A stretch of DNA of 64,000 bases, taken from assembly GCA_023426545.1 (NCBI GenBank), contig JAFAAN010000092.1:1-64000 (forward strand), read 5' to 3'. Below the pieces are notes generated by a model. It was not told the DNA's origin. It made no database searches and saw nothing but the letters and a program-made list of their open reading frames with translations. Shown one piece after another: positions 17,400-26,319 of this stretch. The translations under genes were made by a program, and so were the position numbers. The DNA comes from Pseudomonadota bacterium. GTDB lineage: Bacteria > Myxococcota > Myxococcia > Myxococcales > Myxococcaceae. Each line of letters opens with the position of its first letter. Within the stretch, counting starts at the first letter, position 1.

Positions 17400-17852
17400 A
17401 TGTCCGGACGTGTATCGTGGGATCAGTACTTCATGGACATCGCGAAGCAGGTGGCCACGCGCGCCACCTGTGATCGCAAGCACGTGGGCGCCGTCATCGT
17501 CCGTGGGCGGACCATCCTGTCCACCGGCTACAACGGCGCCATCCGGGGCCTGCCGCACTGCGATGACGTGGGGCACATGATGGAGAACGGCCACTGCGTG
17601 GCGACGGTCCACGCGGAGGCCAACGCCATCATCCAGGCGGCCACCAACGGCGTCGGCATCGACGGGGCCACCATCTACACCACGGCCAGTCCCTGCTGGC
17701 CGTGCTTCAAGCTGATCGCCAACGCGGGCCTCGTCCGCATCGTGTTCGGCGAGTTCTACCGGGACCCGCGCATCTTCGAGTACGCGGCCCGGCTCAAGCT
17801 GGACCTGCTGGGGCTGGGAGAGGCCGCCCGCCCCCCCAGCACGGGTACCTGA
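17400..17852 (+). CDS. Deoxycytidylate (dCMP) deaminase family protein
   Basis: A 150-residue zinc-dependent deaminase of the ComEB/dCMP deaminase type, converting dCMP to dUMP for dTMP synthesis. The zinc and catalytic motifs are HAEANAI and PCWPCF, and RGLPHCDDVGH is a typical dCMP-deaminase segment. A strong ribosome-binding site (GGAAGGAGG) precedes the ATG. A 6-bp GC hairpin with a 3-nt loop follows the stop by 3 nt. It lies 70 nt after the serine-protease gene, with no obvious functional link. Confidence 0.9.
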   Translation: MSGRVSWDQYFMDIAKQVATRATCDRKHVGAVIVRGRTILSTGYNGAIRGLPHCDDVGHMMENGHCVATVHAEANAIIQAATNGVGIDGATIYTTASPCWPCFKLIANAGLVRIVFGEFYRDPRIFEYAARLKLDLLGLGEAARPPSTGT

Positions 17853-18000
17853 TCACCCCGCCCTGCGGGGAGGGAGCGCGCGCTTCCACGCGCGCCCCGC
17901 CCGCGCCCCATTCGTCACCTGAAGGACAGTCGCGACCGGCGCCAAACCCGCGCCGTGACTGGGGAATTTGCCTCTTCCGGCAAGAATTACCGACCCAGGG

Positions 18001-18029
18001 TTGACGATGTCGGAACCGCTCCCTAACTC
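18001..18029 (+). promoter_or_regulatory. Possible sigma70-type promoter
   Basis: TTGACG and TAACTC separated by 17 nt, 27 nt upstream of the GTG start at 18056. The -35 matches consensus in five of six positions but the -10 is poor, so this is a tentative assignment. Confidence 0.3.
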
Positions 18030-18055
18030 TTGGCTCCGGTAGGGCGGCGGCGGGG

Positions 18056-18763
18056 GTGGATCAGGAAAAAACCGAGGAGTTCCCGTTGGTTACCTCGACA
18101 GCAGTGTCAAATAGTGCATCCTCTGTTGAGGACGCGCCGCAGCGCGTGGTGGGCGCGGCGCGGTACCTGGCCGTCCCCACGCTGATGGACAGCCTGCTGC
18201 ACGACGTCCGCAATCCGCTCAACGCGCTGGCCATCCACCTGGAGGTCCTGTCGGAGAAGCTGAAGGCGGAGACGGGACAGGTGCCCGCGTCCCAGGAGAA
18301 GAACCTCAAGGCCATGCGCGATCAGATCCAGCGCGTGGACGGCATCCTGAAGCTGTTCAGCGACTTCGTCGTCTTCCGCGGCGGCACGGAGGGCGCGGTG
18401 GACCTGTCGGACGCCACCACGCGGGCGCTGGGCGTGCTGGCGCACGAGGGGCGCAAGCGCCGCGTGCAGGTGCAGTCGGCGGTGGAGGCGGGCGTGCAGG
18501 TGCGCCTGCGGGACACGTCGGAGCTGGGCTTCTTCCTCATCCAGGCGCTGCTGCGCGCCTTCCGCCGCGCGGAGAACGGCGGCTCCGTTCGCGTCGTGGT
18601 GCGCGGGGAGGGGGAGGGCGCCGTGCTGGAGCTCGAGGACTCCGGCGGCGGCGCGGAGCCCCTCCCGGAGGCCGTGGAGGCCCTCCGGGTGCGCTGCGCC
18701 CAGCTCGGCGTCGAGCTGTTCATCCGGGCGGGCGTGTGCCGCCTGGGGTTCTCCCGCGCCTGA
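18056..18763 (+). CDS. Small histidine-kinase-like protein
   Basis: A 235-residue soluble protein. The H-box LLHDVRNPLNAL (His49) and following helices form a HisKA dimerisation domain. The C-terminal half resembles a HATPase domain but is worn: the N-box Asn is not seen (IQALLRAFRRAENGG where an N-box would be) and only LEDSGGG recalls the G1 box. There is no membrane or sensor domain. It starts at GTG 18056 with a weak GC-rich ribosome-binding site. An NtrC-type response regulator follows 79 nt downstream, so the two are a likely pair; whether this protein autophosphorylates is doubtful from its ATP-site sequence. Confidence 0.78.
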   Translation: MDQEKTEEFPLVTSTAVSNSASSVEDAPQRVVGAARYLAVPTLMDSLLHDVRNPLNALAIHLEVLSEKLKAETGQVPASQEKNLKAMRDQIQRVDGILKLFSDFVVFRGGTEGAVDLSDATTRALGVLAHEGRKRRVQVQSAVEAGVQVRLRDTSELGFFLIQALLRAFRRAENGGSVRVVVRGEGEGAVLELEDSGGGAEPLPEAVEALRVRCAQLGVELFIRAGVCRLGFSRA

Positions 18764-18842
18764 GCGCTGCATCCCGCCGGGCCGGCTTCTGAATTCGGGT
18801 CACGACAACTTCGCGTCACGACGCAGTACGGGAGGTCTTCAC

Positions 18843-20303
<1,461 letters not shown>

Positions 20304-20567
20304 CCTGACGGGTAGGAATGCCCTCTGGATTCCGGGCGCTTGGCCAGGCTCGGGCGGGATGGCCGCCCGGGCGGCAACCCCGCCGCGAAACCCCCGTCAA
20401 TTCTTGACTTTTGACCTCCGGACGGGGGATTCTCGGGGGGTCTCCCACCCACAGGGAGTGCCCGGCCGTACATGTCCACGCCTCGGGCAGCTCCGGCGCC
20501 ATTTCATCGGCCGTCCAGGAGTATGCATCGGGTGCCGCTGGGGGGGCACAAGGAAGGCCACAACGCA

Positions 20568-22535
20568 ATGAGCGACGCGCGAGTACTTCACTTCTTCGGC
20601 GGCAAGGGCGGGGTAGGTAAGACGACGCTCGCGGCAGCGTATGCGTTGAGGCTGTCGGAGGAAGCGCCCAAGGAGCGGGTGCTGCTCGTGTCGCTGGATC
20701 CGGTCCACTCGCTGTCGGACCTGGTGAAGAAGAAGCTCGCGGCCAAGCCCACCCGGCTGGTCCCCGGCAAGGGGGACGGCGGCGTGTATGGGCTGGAGGT
20801 GGAGCCGGCGGCGCTGATGAAGCCCTTCCTGGCGTCCTACCTGCCGGCGCTGGCGAAGGCGGCGTCGAAGGGCGCGCACGTGTCGGAGGACGACATGGGC
20901 AAGCTCTACCAGCAGGCCGTGCCGGGCCTGGAGGAACTGGTGGCGCTCTTCCACGTGGTGGACCTGCTGGAGGCGGAGTCGTTCGACCGCATCGTCGTCG
21001 ACGCCGCGCCCACCAGCCACACGCTGCGGCTGTTCGATCTGCCGGTGGGCCTGCGCAAGTTCCTGGGGCTGGTGAAGGCCGGCGGGGACAAGGTCGAGGC
21101 GCCGGTGAAGAAGGGCAAGAAGGCGGCCGCCGCGGCCGAGGCGCCCGGCTTCCTGGATCAGGTGGGGCAGAGGGCGGAGAAGCTGCTGGCGTTGCTGAAG
21201 GACGCCTCGCGCACCGCCTTCCACATGGTGGCGCTGGCGGAACCGGTGCCGGAGGCGCAGACGCGCATGCTCTTCACCCAGCTTCGCGAGCGCGGGCTGC
21301 CGGTGACGGAGATCGTCGTCAATCAGATCGAGGACAAGGGCGGCTGTCCCGCGTGCCAGGGGCGCCGCGGCCTACAAGCCCCCCACGTCCGAAAGTTCCA
21401 GGCGCTGGACAAGACGGTGCCGGTGCACCTGCTGGGACGGCGCGAGGTGGCGCCGCGCGGGCTGGAGGGCCTGGCGCTGTTCGCGAAGGCGTGGGCCGGC
21501 GGCAAGGAGACGAAGGCGCTGGAGTTCGCCGCGGCCGAAGGGCCCCCGGCGCTGGTGCGCGCGCCGTCCATGCCGCCCATCGCCGCGCCGCCGCTGCCGC
21601 CGACGCGGCTCATCTTCTTCGTGGGGCAGGGTGGCGTGGGCAAGAGCTCGTGCGCCGCCGCCGCCGCGGTGACCCTGACGGAGAAGGAGGGGCCGGTGCT
21701 CCTCATCTCCACGGATCCGTCGCACTCGCTGTCGGACGTGCTCCAGAGCCGCCTGACGGACACGGAGACGCAGGTGAAGGGCACCAAGGGCCTCTACGCG
21801 CGCGAGCTGGACATCGCCGGCTGGTTCAACGGCCTGCGCAAGCGGCTGAAGGAGAAGGCGGAGAAGGCCTTCGAGGGCGCGCCGCGCTCGGGCAACGACG
21901 TGCCGCCGGACCTGCTCTACCTGCGCAACCTGCTGGAGTGCGCGCCGCCGGGCATCGACGAGCTGGCCGCGCTGTCGTGCCTCACGGATGCGCTGGTGCA
22001 GGAGCGCTTCAAGCGCATCGTGGTGGACTCGTCGCCGGTGGTGATGTCCGTGCGCGTGGTGGAGCTGGCGGAGACGGCCAAGACGTGGCTGGGCGCGTTG
22101 CACGCGGTGATGAACAAGCACCGCGCCAAGGGCCTGGGCGAGCTGGCGGATGACCTCGCGGCGATGATCAAGCACGTGAAGCGCTTCGAGGACGCGCTGG
22201 GCACCCCGAGCGAGGCGCGCTTCGTCGTCGTCACGCGCGGCGAGGAGCTGGCGACGGCCCGCACCGAGCGGCTGGTGGAGTACCTCAAGGAGAAGAAGCT
22301 CCCGGTGGAGCGGGTGCTCGTCAACCGCGTGGGCCCCAAGTCCACCTGTGAGAAGTGCGAGAACCGGCGCAAGCTGGAGATCAACGCGGCGAAGCTCATC
22401 GAGAAGAAGCTGGGCCTGCCCGTCACCATGGCGCCGGCGCTGGGCCGTCACCCCGCGGGCCTGCGTGAGCTGAAGGCCTTCCGCACCGCGTGGTACGCGC
22501 TTTCCCCGCCTGCCACGAAAGTCAAGGCTGCCTGA
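20568..22535 (+). CDS. Tandem ArsA/Get3-family ATPase
   Basis: A 655-residue protein made of two ArsA/GET3/TRC40-type P-loop domains in tandem. Half 1 has GGKGGVGKTT (residues 11-20), SLDPVHSLSD and a CPAC pair (Cys260/263). Half 2 has GQGGVGKSS (353-361), STDPSHSLSD and CEKC (Cys594/597). Known members power arsenite efflux or tail-anchored protein targeting. There is no arsenical gene nearby, and CxxC pairs in the Get3 position favour a targeting or chaperone role (inference). The signature Lys of the deviant Walker A (Lys13) is Gln354 in half 2. AAGGAAGG precedes the ATG. Confidence 0.9.
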   Translation: MSDARVLHFFGGKGGVGKTTLAAAYALRLSEEAPKERVLLVSLDPVHSLSDLVKKKLAAKPTRLVPGKGDGGVYGLEVEPAALMKPFLASYLPALAKAASKGAHVSEDDMGKLYQQAVPGLEELVALFHVVDLLEAESFDRIVVDAAPTSHTLRLFDLPVGLRKFLGLVKAGGDKVEAPVKKGKKAAAAAEAPGFLDQVGQRAEKLLALLKDASRTAFHMVALAEPVPEAQTRMLFTQLRERGLPVTEIVVNQIEDKGGCPACQGRRGLQAPHVRKFQALDKTVPVHLLGRREVAPRGLEGLALFAKAWAGGKETKALEFAAAEGPPALVRAPSMPPIAAPPLPPTRLIFFVGQGGVGKSSCAAAAAVTLTEKEGPVLLISTDPSHSLSDVLQSRLTDTETQVKGTKGLYARELDIAGWFNGLRKRLKEKAEKAFEGAPRSGNDVPPDLLYLRNLLECAPPGIDELAALSCLTDALVQERFKRIVVDSSPVVMSVRVVELAETAKTWLGALHAVMNKHRAKGLGELADDLAAMIKHVKRFEDALGTPSEARFVVVTRGEELATARTERLVEYLKEKKLPVERVLVNRVGPKSTCEKCENRRKLEINAAKLIEKKLGLPVTMAPALGRHPAGLRELKAFRTAWYALSPPATKVKAA

Positions 22536-22563
22536 GATTCAGGGCCAGACTTGGAGCGAGGAG

Positions 22564-22588
22564 CCGCCGGGCGTGCGTTGCCCGGCGG
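22564..22588 (+). terminator. GC-rich hairpin after the ArsA gene
   Basis: Perfect 9-bp stem CCGCCGGGC / GCCCGGCGG with a 7-nt loop, 28 nt after the stop at 22535. No U-tract follows. Probable transcript end in the 254-bp space before the convergent gene at 22790. Confidence 0.45.
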
Positions 22589-22789
22589 GTCGAATGTAGA
22601 GGGGGCCGCCGCCACATCCGCCTCCCGCCCAGCTTCCACACCTGAGAATCGTCCCGTCCCGCCTGCCCCCCGCGCGCAACCATGGCGATGCGCATGCTGG
22701 GTGCCAAGGGCCCGTGAGGGCCGTATCTGAAAGCGGGCGTGGGGGCGGACCGTGAGTGATGGCTGGAAGTCACGGTGGTGCGGGTGGGC

Positions 22790-23476
22790 TCAGGCCTCGC
22801 ATTCCGAAGGTGCGTCGGTGAACGTCTCCCAGCCGGGGAAGGTGAGCGCGCCGGTCTCCGTGAGGCTGCCCTCCACAGGGGCGCGGCCGTCGAGCCGCAT
22901 CGACACCTGACGGCCTCGCACCGCGTAGCGCCCGCGCACCTCCTTCCGCCGGGGCGTGCCGTTCGCGTCCACCTCTTTCAGCCACAGCGTGACCCGGCCG
23001 CCTGACTGGAAGCGCAGGCCCTGGGTGGTGCCGTAGACACCCACGCCGGGGCCGAACCAGGACACCTCGCGCAGCAGCCTGGGGACATCCGTCTCCCGGT
23101 CCGGGCTCCGGCCCTGGAGCTTCTGCCAGCCCAGGGTGTCCCGGACGGGGGCGAAGTCGGCGTCCTCCCGGGCCCGGGCCAGCCGCCGGGCGTCCAGCGC
23201 CACGGCCCGGGTGAGGTGCTCGACGATGACGTCCCGGTGGGCGCTGTACTCGCAGACCTTGCCCTGCTGGCGGAGCACGCCCAGGGTGGCCGCCAGGTTG
23301 TAGTGGGCCAGCGCGTAGTCGGGGGAGTCCCGGGCTGACGCCTGGAAGCGCTCCAGGGCCTCGGGGTAGCGGCCCGCCTGGTACAGGCGGAAGCCCTGGG
23401 TGTTCAGCGCCCGGGCGGCGGGGGTGGTCGCGGCGCCGGTGAGGGCCAGGAGGAGGAGGGGCAGGGCCAGGTGCAT
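22790..23476 (-). CDS. Exported TPR-containing protein
   Basis: A 228-residue protein with a short Sec signal (HLALPLLLLALTGAATTPAA) and about two tetratricopeptide-like units (LNTQGFRLYQAGRYPEALER and DYALAHYNLAATLGVLRQQG), followed by a C-terminal beta-rich region of about 110 residues (GGRVTLWL...VSMRLDGR...LTFPGWETF). The function is not recognised. The ATG at 23476 has GGAGG in front; the longer frame has no signal. It is divergent from accA. Confidence 0.78.
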   Translation of the reverse strand: MHLALPLLLLALTGAATTPAARALNTQGFRLYQAGRYPEALERFQASARDSPDYALAHYNLAATLGVLRQQGKVCEYSAHRDVIVEHLTRAVALDARRLARAREDADFAPVRDTLGWQKLQGRSPDRETDVPRLLREVSWFGPGVGVYGTTQGLRFQSGGRVTLWLKEVDANGTPRRKEVRGRYAVRGRQVSMRLDGRAPVEGSLTETGALTFPGWETFTDAPSECEA

Positions 23477-23547
23477 GGGCCTCCAGGGAGGGGTGCGTAA
23501 CCGCTTGCGCGTTGAAAGGCGCCATACCCTGGTGCTAGTTCCGCGCC

Positions 23548-24516
23548 ATGGCAACCGGTACCAGCTATGTGCTCGAGTTCGAGCGCCCCCTCATCGAGCT
23601 GGAAAAGAAGATCGACGAGCTCAAGGTCCTCTCCACCAGCGGCACGGTGGACTTCTCCTCTGAGATCTCCAAGCTCGAGAAGAAGGCGAAGAAGCTCCAG
23701 ACGGAGATCTTCAGCGACTTGTCGCGGTGGCAGGTGGTGCAGATGTCCCGGCATCCGAACCGCCCCTACTTCCTGGACTACGTCCATTACCTCTTCACCG
23801 ACTTCGTCGAGCTGTGCGGCGACCGGCACTTCGGCGAGGACCCGTCCATCGTCGGCGGCTTCGCGCGCTTCGACGGCAAGCCGGTGATGGTGATGGGCCA
23901 CCAGAAGGGCCGCAACACCAAGGAGAACATGGCGCGCAACTTCGGCATGCCGCGCCCGGAGGGCTACCGCAAGGCCCGCCGCCTCATGGAGCTGGCCGAG
24001 CGCTTCGAGAAGCCCATCCTCACCTTCGTCGACACGCCGGGCGCGTACCCGGGCATCGGCGCCGAGGAGCGCGGCCAGGCGGAGGCCATCGCCGTCAACC
24101 TGGAGGTCATGAGCCGGCTGCGCGTGCCCATCATCTCCACGGTGGTGGGCGAGGGCGGCTCCGGTGGCGCGCTGGCCATTGGCGTGGGCAACCGGGTGCT
24201 GATGCTCCAGAACAGCGTCTACTCCGTCATCTCCCCGGAGGGCTGTGCCTCCATCCTCTTCCGCGACGCCGCCAAGGCGGACAAGGCCGCGGACGCGATG
24301 CGGCTCACGGCCAAGGACCTGCTGGAGATGAAGATCATCGACGAGGCCATTCCCGAGCCGGCCGGCGGCGCCCACCGCGACCCGGCGAAGATGGCGGAGT
24401 CGCTGGGCAAGACGCTGCGCAAGCACCTGGGGCAGCTCGCCGAGCTGTCGCCCGATGAACTGGTGCAGGACCGGTACGCGAAGTTCCGCGCTCTTGGTGT
24501 CTTCTCCGGCCGCTGA
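23548..24516 (+). CDS. accA: Acetyl-CoA carboxylase carboxyltransferase alpha subunit
   Basis: A 322-residue AccA, of normal length. With AccD it transfers the carboxyl group from carboxybiotin to acetyl-CoA, giving malonyl-CoA for fatty-acid synthesis in the cytoplasm. Signatures are the N-terminal helix pair (YVLEFERPLIELEKKI), GDRHFGEDPSIVGG, KGRNTKENMARNFGMPRPEGYRK region (short part: RNFGMPRPEGYRK), VDTPGAYPGIGAEERGQ and GEGGSGGALAIG. The Shine-Dalgarno sequence is poor. hisC begins 22 nt after the stop and cmk overlaps hisC, so the three may be co-transcribed. Confidence 0.97.
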   Translation: MATGTSYVLEFERPLIELEKKIDELKVLSTSGTVDFSSEISKLEKKAKKLQTEIFSDLSRWQVVQMSRHPNRPYFLDYVHYLFTDFVELCGDRHFGEDPSIVGGFARFDGKPVMVMGHQKGRNTKENMARNFGMPRPEGYRKARRLMELAERFEKPILTFVDTPGAYPGIGAEERGQAEAIAVNLEVMSRLRVPIISTVVGEGGSGGALAIGVGNRVLMLQNSVYSVISPEGCASILFRDAAKADKAADAMRLTAKDLLEMKIIDEAIPEPAGGAHRDPAKMAESLGKTLRKHLGQLAELSPDELVQDRYAKFRALGVFSGR

Positions 24517-24538
24517 ATTCACGTATCAGGACCTCATC

Positions 24539-25630
24539 ATGCGAACGCTCGTTCCCTCCCATGTCGAGACCCTCAAGCCGTACGTGCCCGGCAAGCCCAT
24601 CGAAGAGACCGAGCGCGAGTTCGGCCTGAAGGGCGTCATCAAGCTGGCCTCGAATGAGAACCCGCTGGGGCCCTCTCCGCGCGCCGTGGAGGCCATGCGG
24701 GCGTCGGCGGCGGCGACCCACCTGTACCCGGACGCGGCGTCCTTCCACCTGGTGCGCAAGGTGGCCGAGCACGTGGGCGCCACGCCGGAGCAGGTGGTGC
24801 TCGGCAGCGGCTCCAACGAGCTCATCGAGCTGCTCATCCGCACCTTCACCACGCCGGAGGACGAGATCCTCCTGTGCCAGGGCTCCTTCTCCGCGTACCG
24901 CATCTCCGCGCAGGCCCACGGGCGGCCCTTCGTGGAGGTGCCGATGCGCGAGGGCTTCCAGTACGACCTGGACGCCATGGCGAAGGCCATCACCCCGCGC
25001 ACGCGGATGGTGTTCCTGGCCAACCCGGACAACCCCACGGGCACCGCGTTCAGCCGCGAGGCGCTGAAGGCCTTCCTCGCCGCGGTCCCGGCGGAGGTGC
25101 TGGTGGTCCACGACGAGGCCTACTTCGAGTTCGTCGAGTGGCCGGAGTACGCCAGCGCGGTGGAGCTGCTCGGGCAGCACCCGAACCTGGTGGCGCTGCG
25201 CACCTTCAGCAAGATTCACGGCCTGGCGGGCGTGCGCCTGGGCTACGGCATCATGGATTCGCGGCTGGCGGCGTACCTGCACCGCACGCGCATGCCCTTC
25301 AACCTGACGGTGCTGGCGCAGGCGGCCGGCATGGCGGCCCTGGAGGACACCGAGCACGTGCGCCGCACGCGCGAGGTCAACCGCGAGGGGCTGCGCTACT
25401 TCGCCGAGGCGCTGACTGCGCTGGGCGGCACGCTCACGCACAGCCACGCCAACTTCGTGTTCGTGGACTTTGGCCGCCCCGGGGTGGCGCTGTACGAGCA
25501 GCTGCTGCGCAAGGGGGTCATCGTCCGGCCCTTCGCGGGGCAGGGCTTCCCGAACCACGTGCGCATCTCCGTGGGCACGCCCGCGGAGAACGCGCGCTGC
25601 GTACAGGCGCTGAAGGAGCTCCTGGCGTGA
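24539..25630 (+). CDS. hisC: Histidinol-phosphate aminotransferase
   Basis: A 363-residue PLP-dependent class I/II aminotransferase of the HisC type, converting imidazole-acetol phosphate and glutamate to histidinol phosphate in histidine synthesis; such enzymes may also act on aromatic keto acids. Motifs are KLASNENPLGPSP at the N-terminus, NPDNPTGT, HDEAYFEF and the PLP lysine in FSKIHGLAGVRLGYG. AGGA precedes the ATG at 24539. No other his gene is nearby; it is embedded between accA and cmk, and its stop overlaps the cmk start. Confidence 0.95.
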   Translation: MRTLVPSHVETLKPYVPGKPIEETEREFGLKGVIKLASNENPLGPSPRAVEAMRASAAATHLYPDAASFHLVRKVAEHVGATPEQVVLGSGSNELIELLIRTFTTPEDEILLCQGSFSAYRISAQAHGRPFVEVPMREGFQYDLDAMAKAITPRTRMVFLANPDNPTGTAFSREALKAFLAAVPAEVLVVHDEAYFEFVEWPEYASAVELLGQHPNLVALRTFSKIHGLAGVRLGYGIMDSRLAAYLHRTRMPFNLTVLAQAAGMAALEDTEHVRRTREVNREGLRYFAEALTALGGTLTHSHANFVFVDFGRPGVALYEQLLRKGVIVRPFAGQGFPNHVRISVGTPAENARCVQALKELLA

Positions 25631-26319
25631 GCGTCCGGCCCTTCATCGTCGCCATCGACGGCCCCGCGGGCGCGGGCAAGTCCTCGGTGTCCAAGCTGCT
25701 GGCGCGCCGGCTCGGCTTCTCGCTGGTGGACACCGGCGCCATCTACCGATGCGTGGCGCTGATGGCGAAGCGCGAGGGCGTCGCCTTCGACGACGACGCG
25801 CGCCTGGGCGAGCTGCTGGGCCGCGTGAACATCCACTTCCAGGTGGTGGGCGAGGAGAACCACGTCTTCCTGGGCGGCGAGGACGTGTCCGGCGAGATTC
25901 GCACGCCGGACATCTCCATGGCGGCGTCCCAGGTGTCCAGCCGCCCGGTGGTGCGCGCGGGCCTCCTGCAGCTCCAGCGGCGGCTGGCGCTGGAGGCCGA
26001 GAAGGGCGCCATCCTGGAGGGCCGGGACATCGGCACCGTGGTGTTCCCGGACGCGGACGCCAAGTTCTTCCTGGCCGCGAGCCCCGAGGTGCGAGCCCGG
26101 CGCCGCTACGAGGAGCTGTTCCAGAAGGGCGTGGAGAGCTCGCTGGAGGAGGTGCTCGCGGACCAGCTGAAGCGGGACCGCGACGACTCCGCGCGCGCCG
26201 TGGCGCCCCTGAAGGCCGCCGAGGACGCCATCCACGTGGACTCCAGCAGCCTCCCCCTGTCCGAGGTGGTGCACGGGCTGGAGTCCGAAATCCTGCGCCG
26301 CCAGGCGGGCCGCGCCTAG
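25627..26319 (+). CDS. cmk: Cytidylate kinase
   Basis: A 230-residue (d)CMP kinase that phosphorylates CMP and dCMP with ATP. Motifs are P-loop IDGPAGAGKSSVSK, VDTGAIYRCVAL, ILEGRDIGTVVFPDA and the lid region DQLKRDRDDSARAVAPL. It starts at GTG 25627, which overlaps the hisC stop (GTGA) and has AAGGAG within hisC as ribosome-binding site. The stop TAG shares a CTAG tetranucleotide with the stop of the convergent transglycosylase gene. Confidence 0.96.
   Translation: MSVRPFIVAIDGPAGAGKSSVSKLLARRLGFSLVDTGAIYRCVALMAKREGVAFDDDARLGELLGRVNIHFQVVGEENHVFLGGEDVSGEIRTPDISMAASQVSSRPVVRAGLLQLQRRLALEAEKGAILEGRDIGTVVFPDADAKFFLAASPEVRARRRYEELFQKGVESSLEEVLADQLKRDRDDSARAVAPLKAAEDAIHVDSSSLPLSEVVHGLESEILRRQAGRA

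Noticed and set aside
18764..18842. Search for a -24/-12 sigma54 promoter around the NtrC-type regulator
   Set aside because: No TGGCAC-N5-TTGCA-like sequence was found in this or the neighbouring spacers.
20404..20416. Adjacent TTGACT and TTGACC boxes upstream of the ArsA gene as a promoter
   Set aside because: No acceptable -10 at 16-18 nt from either box.
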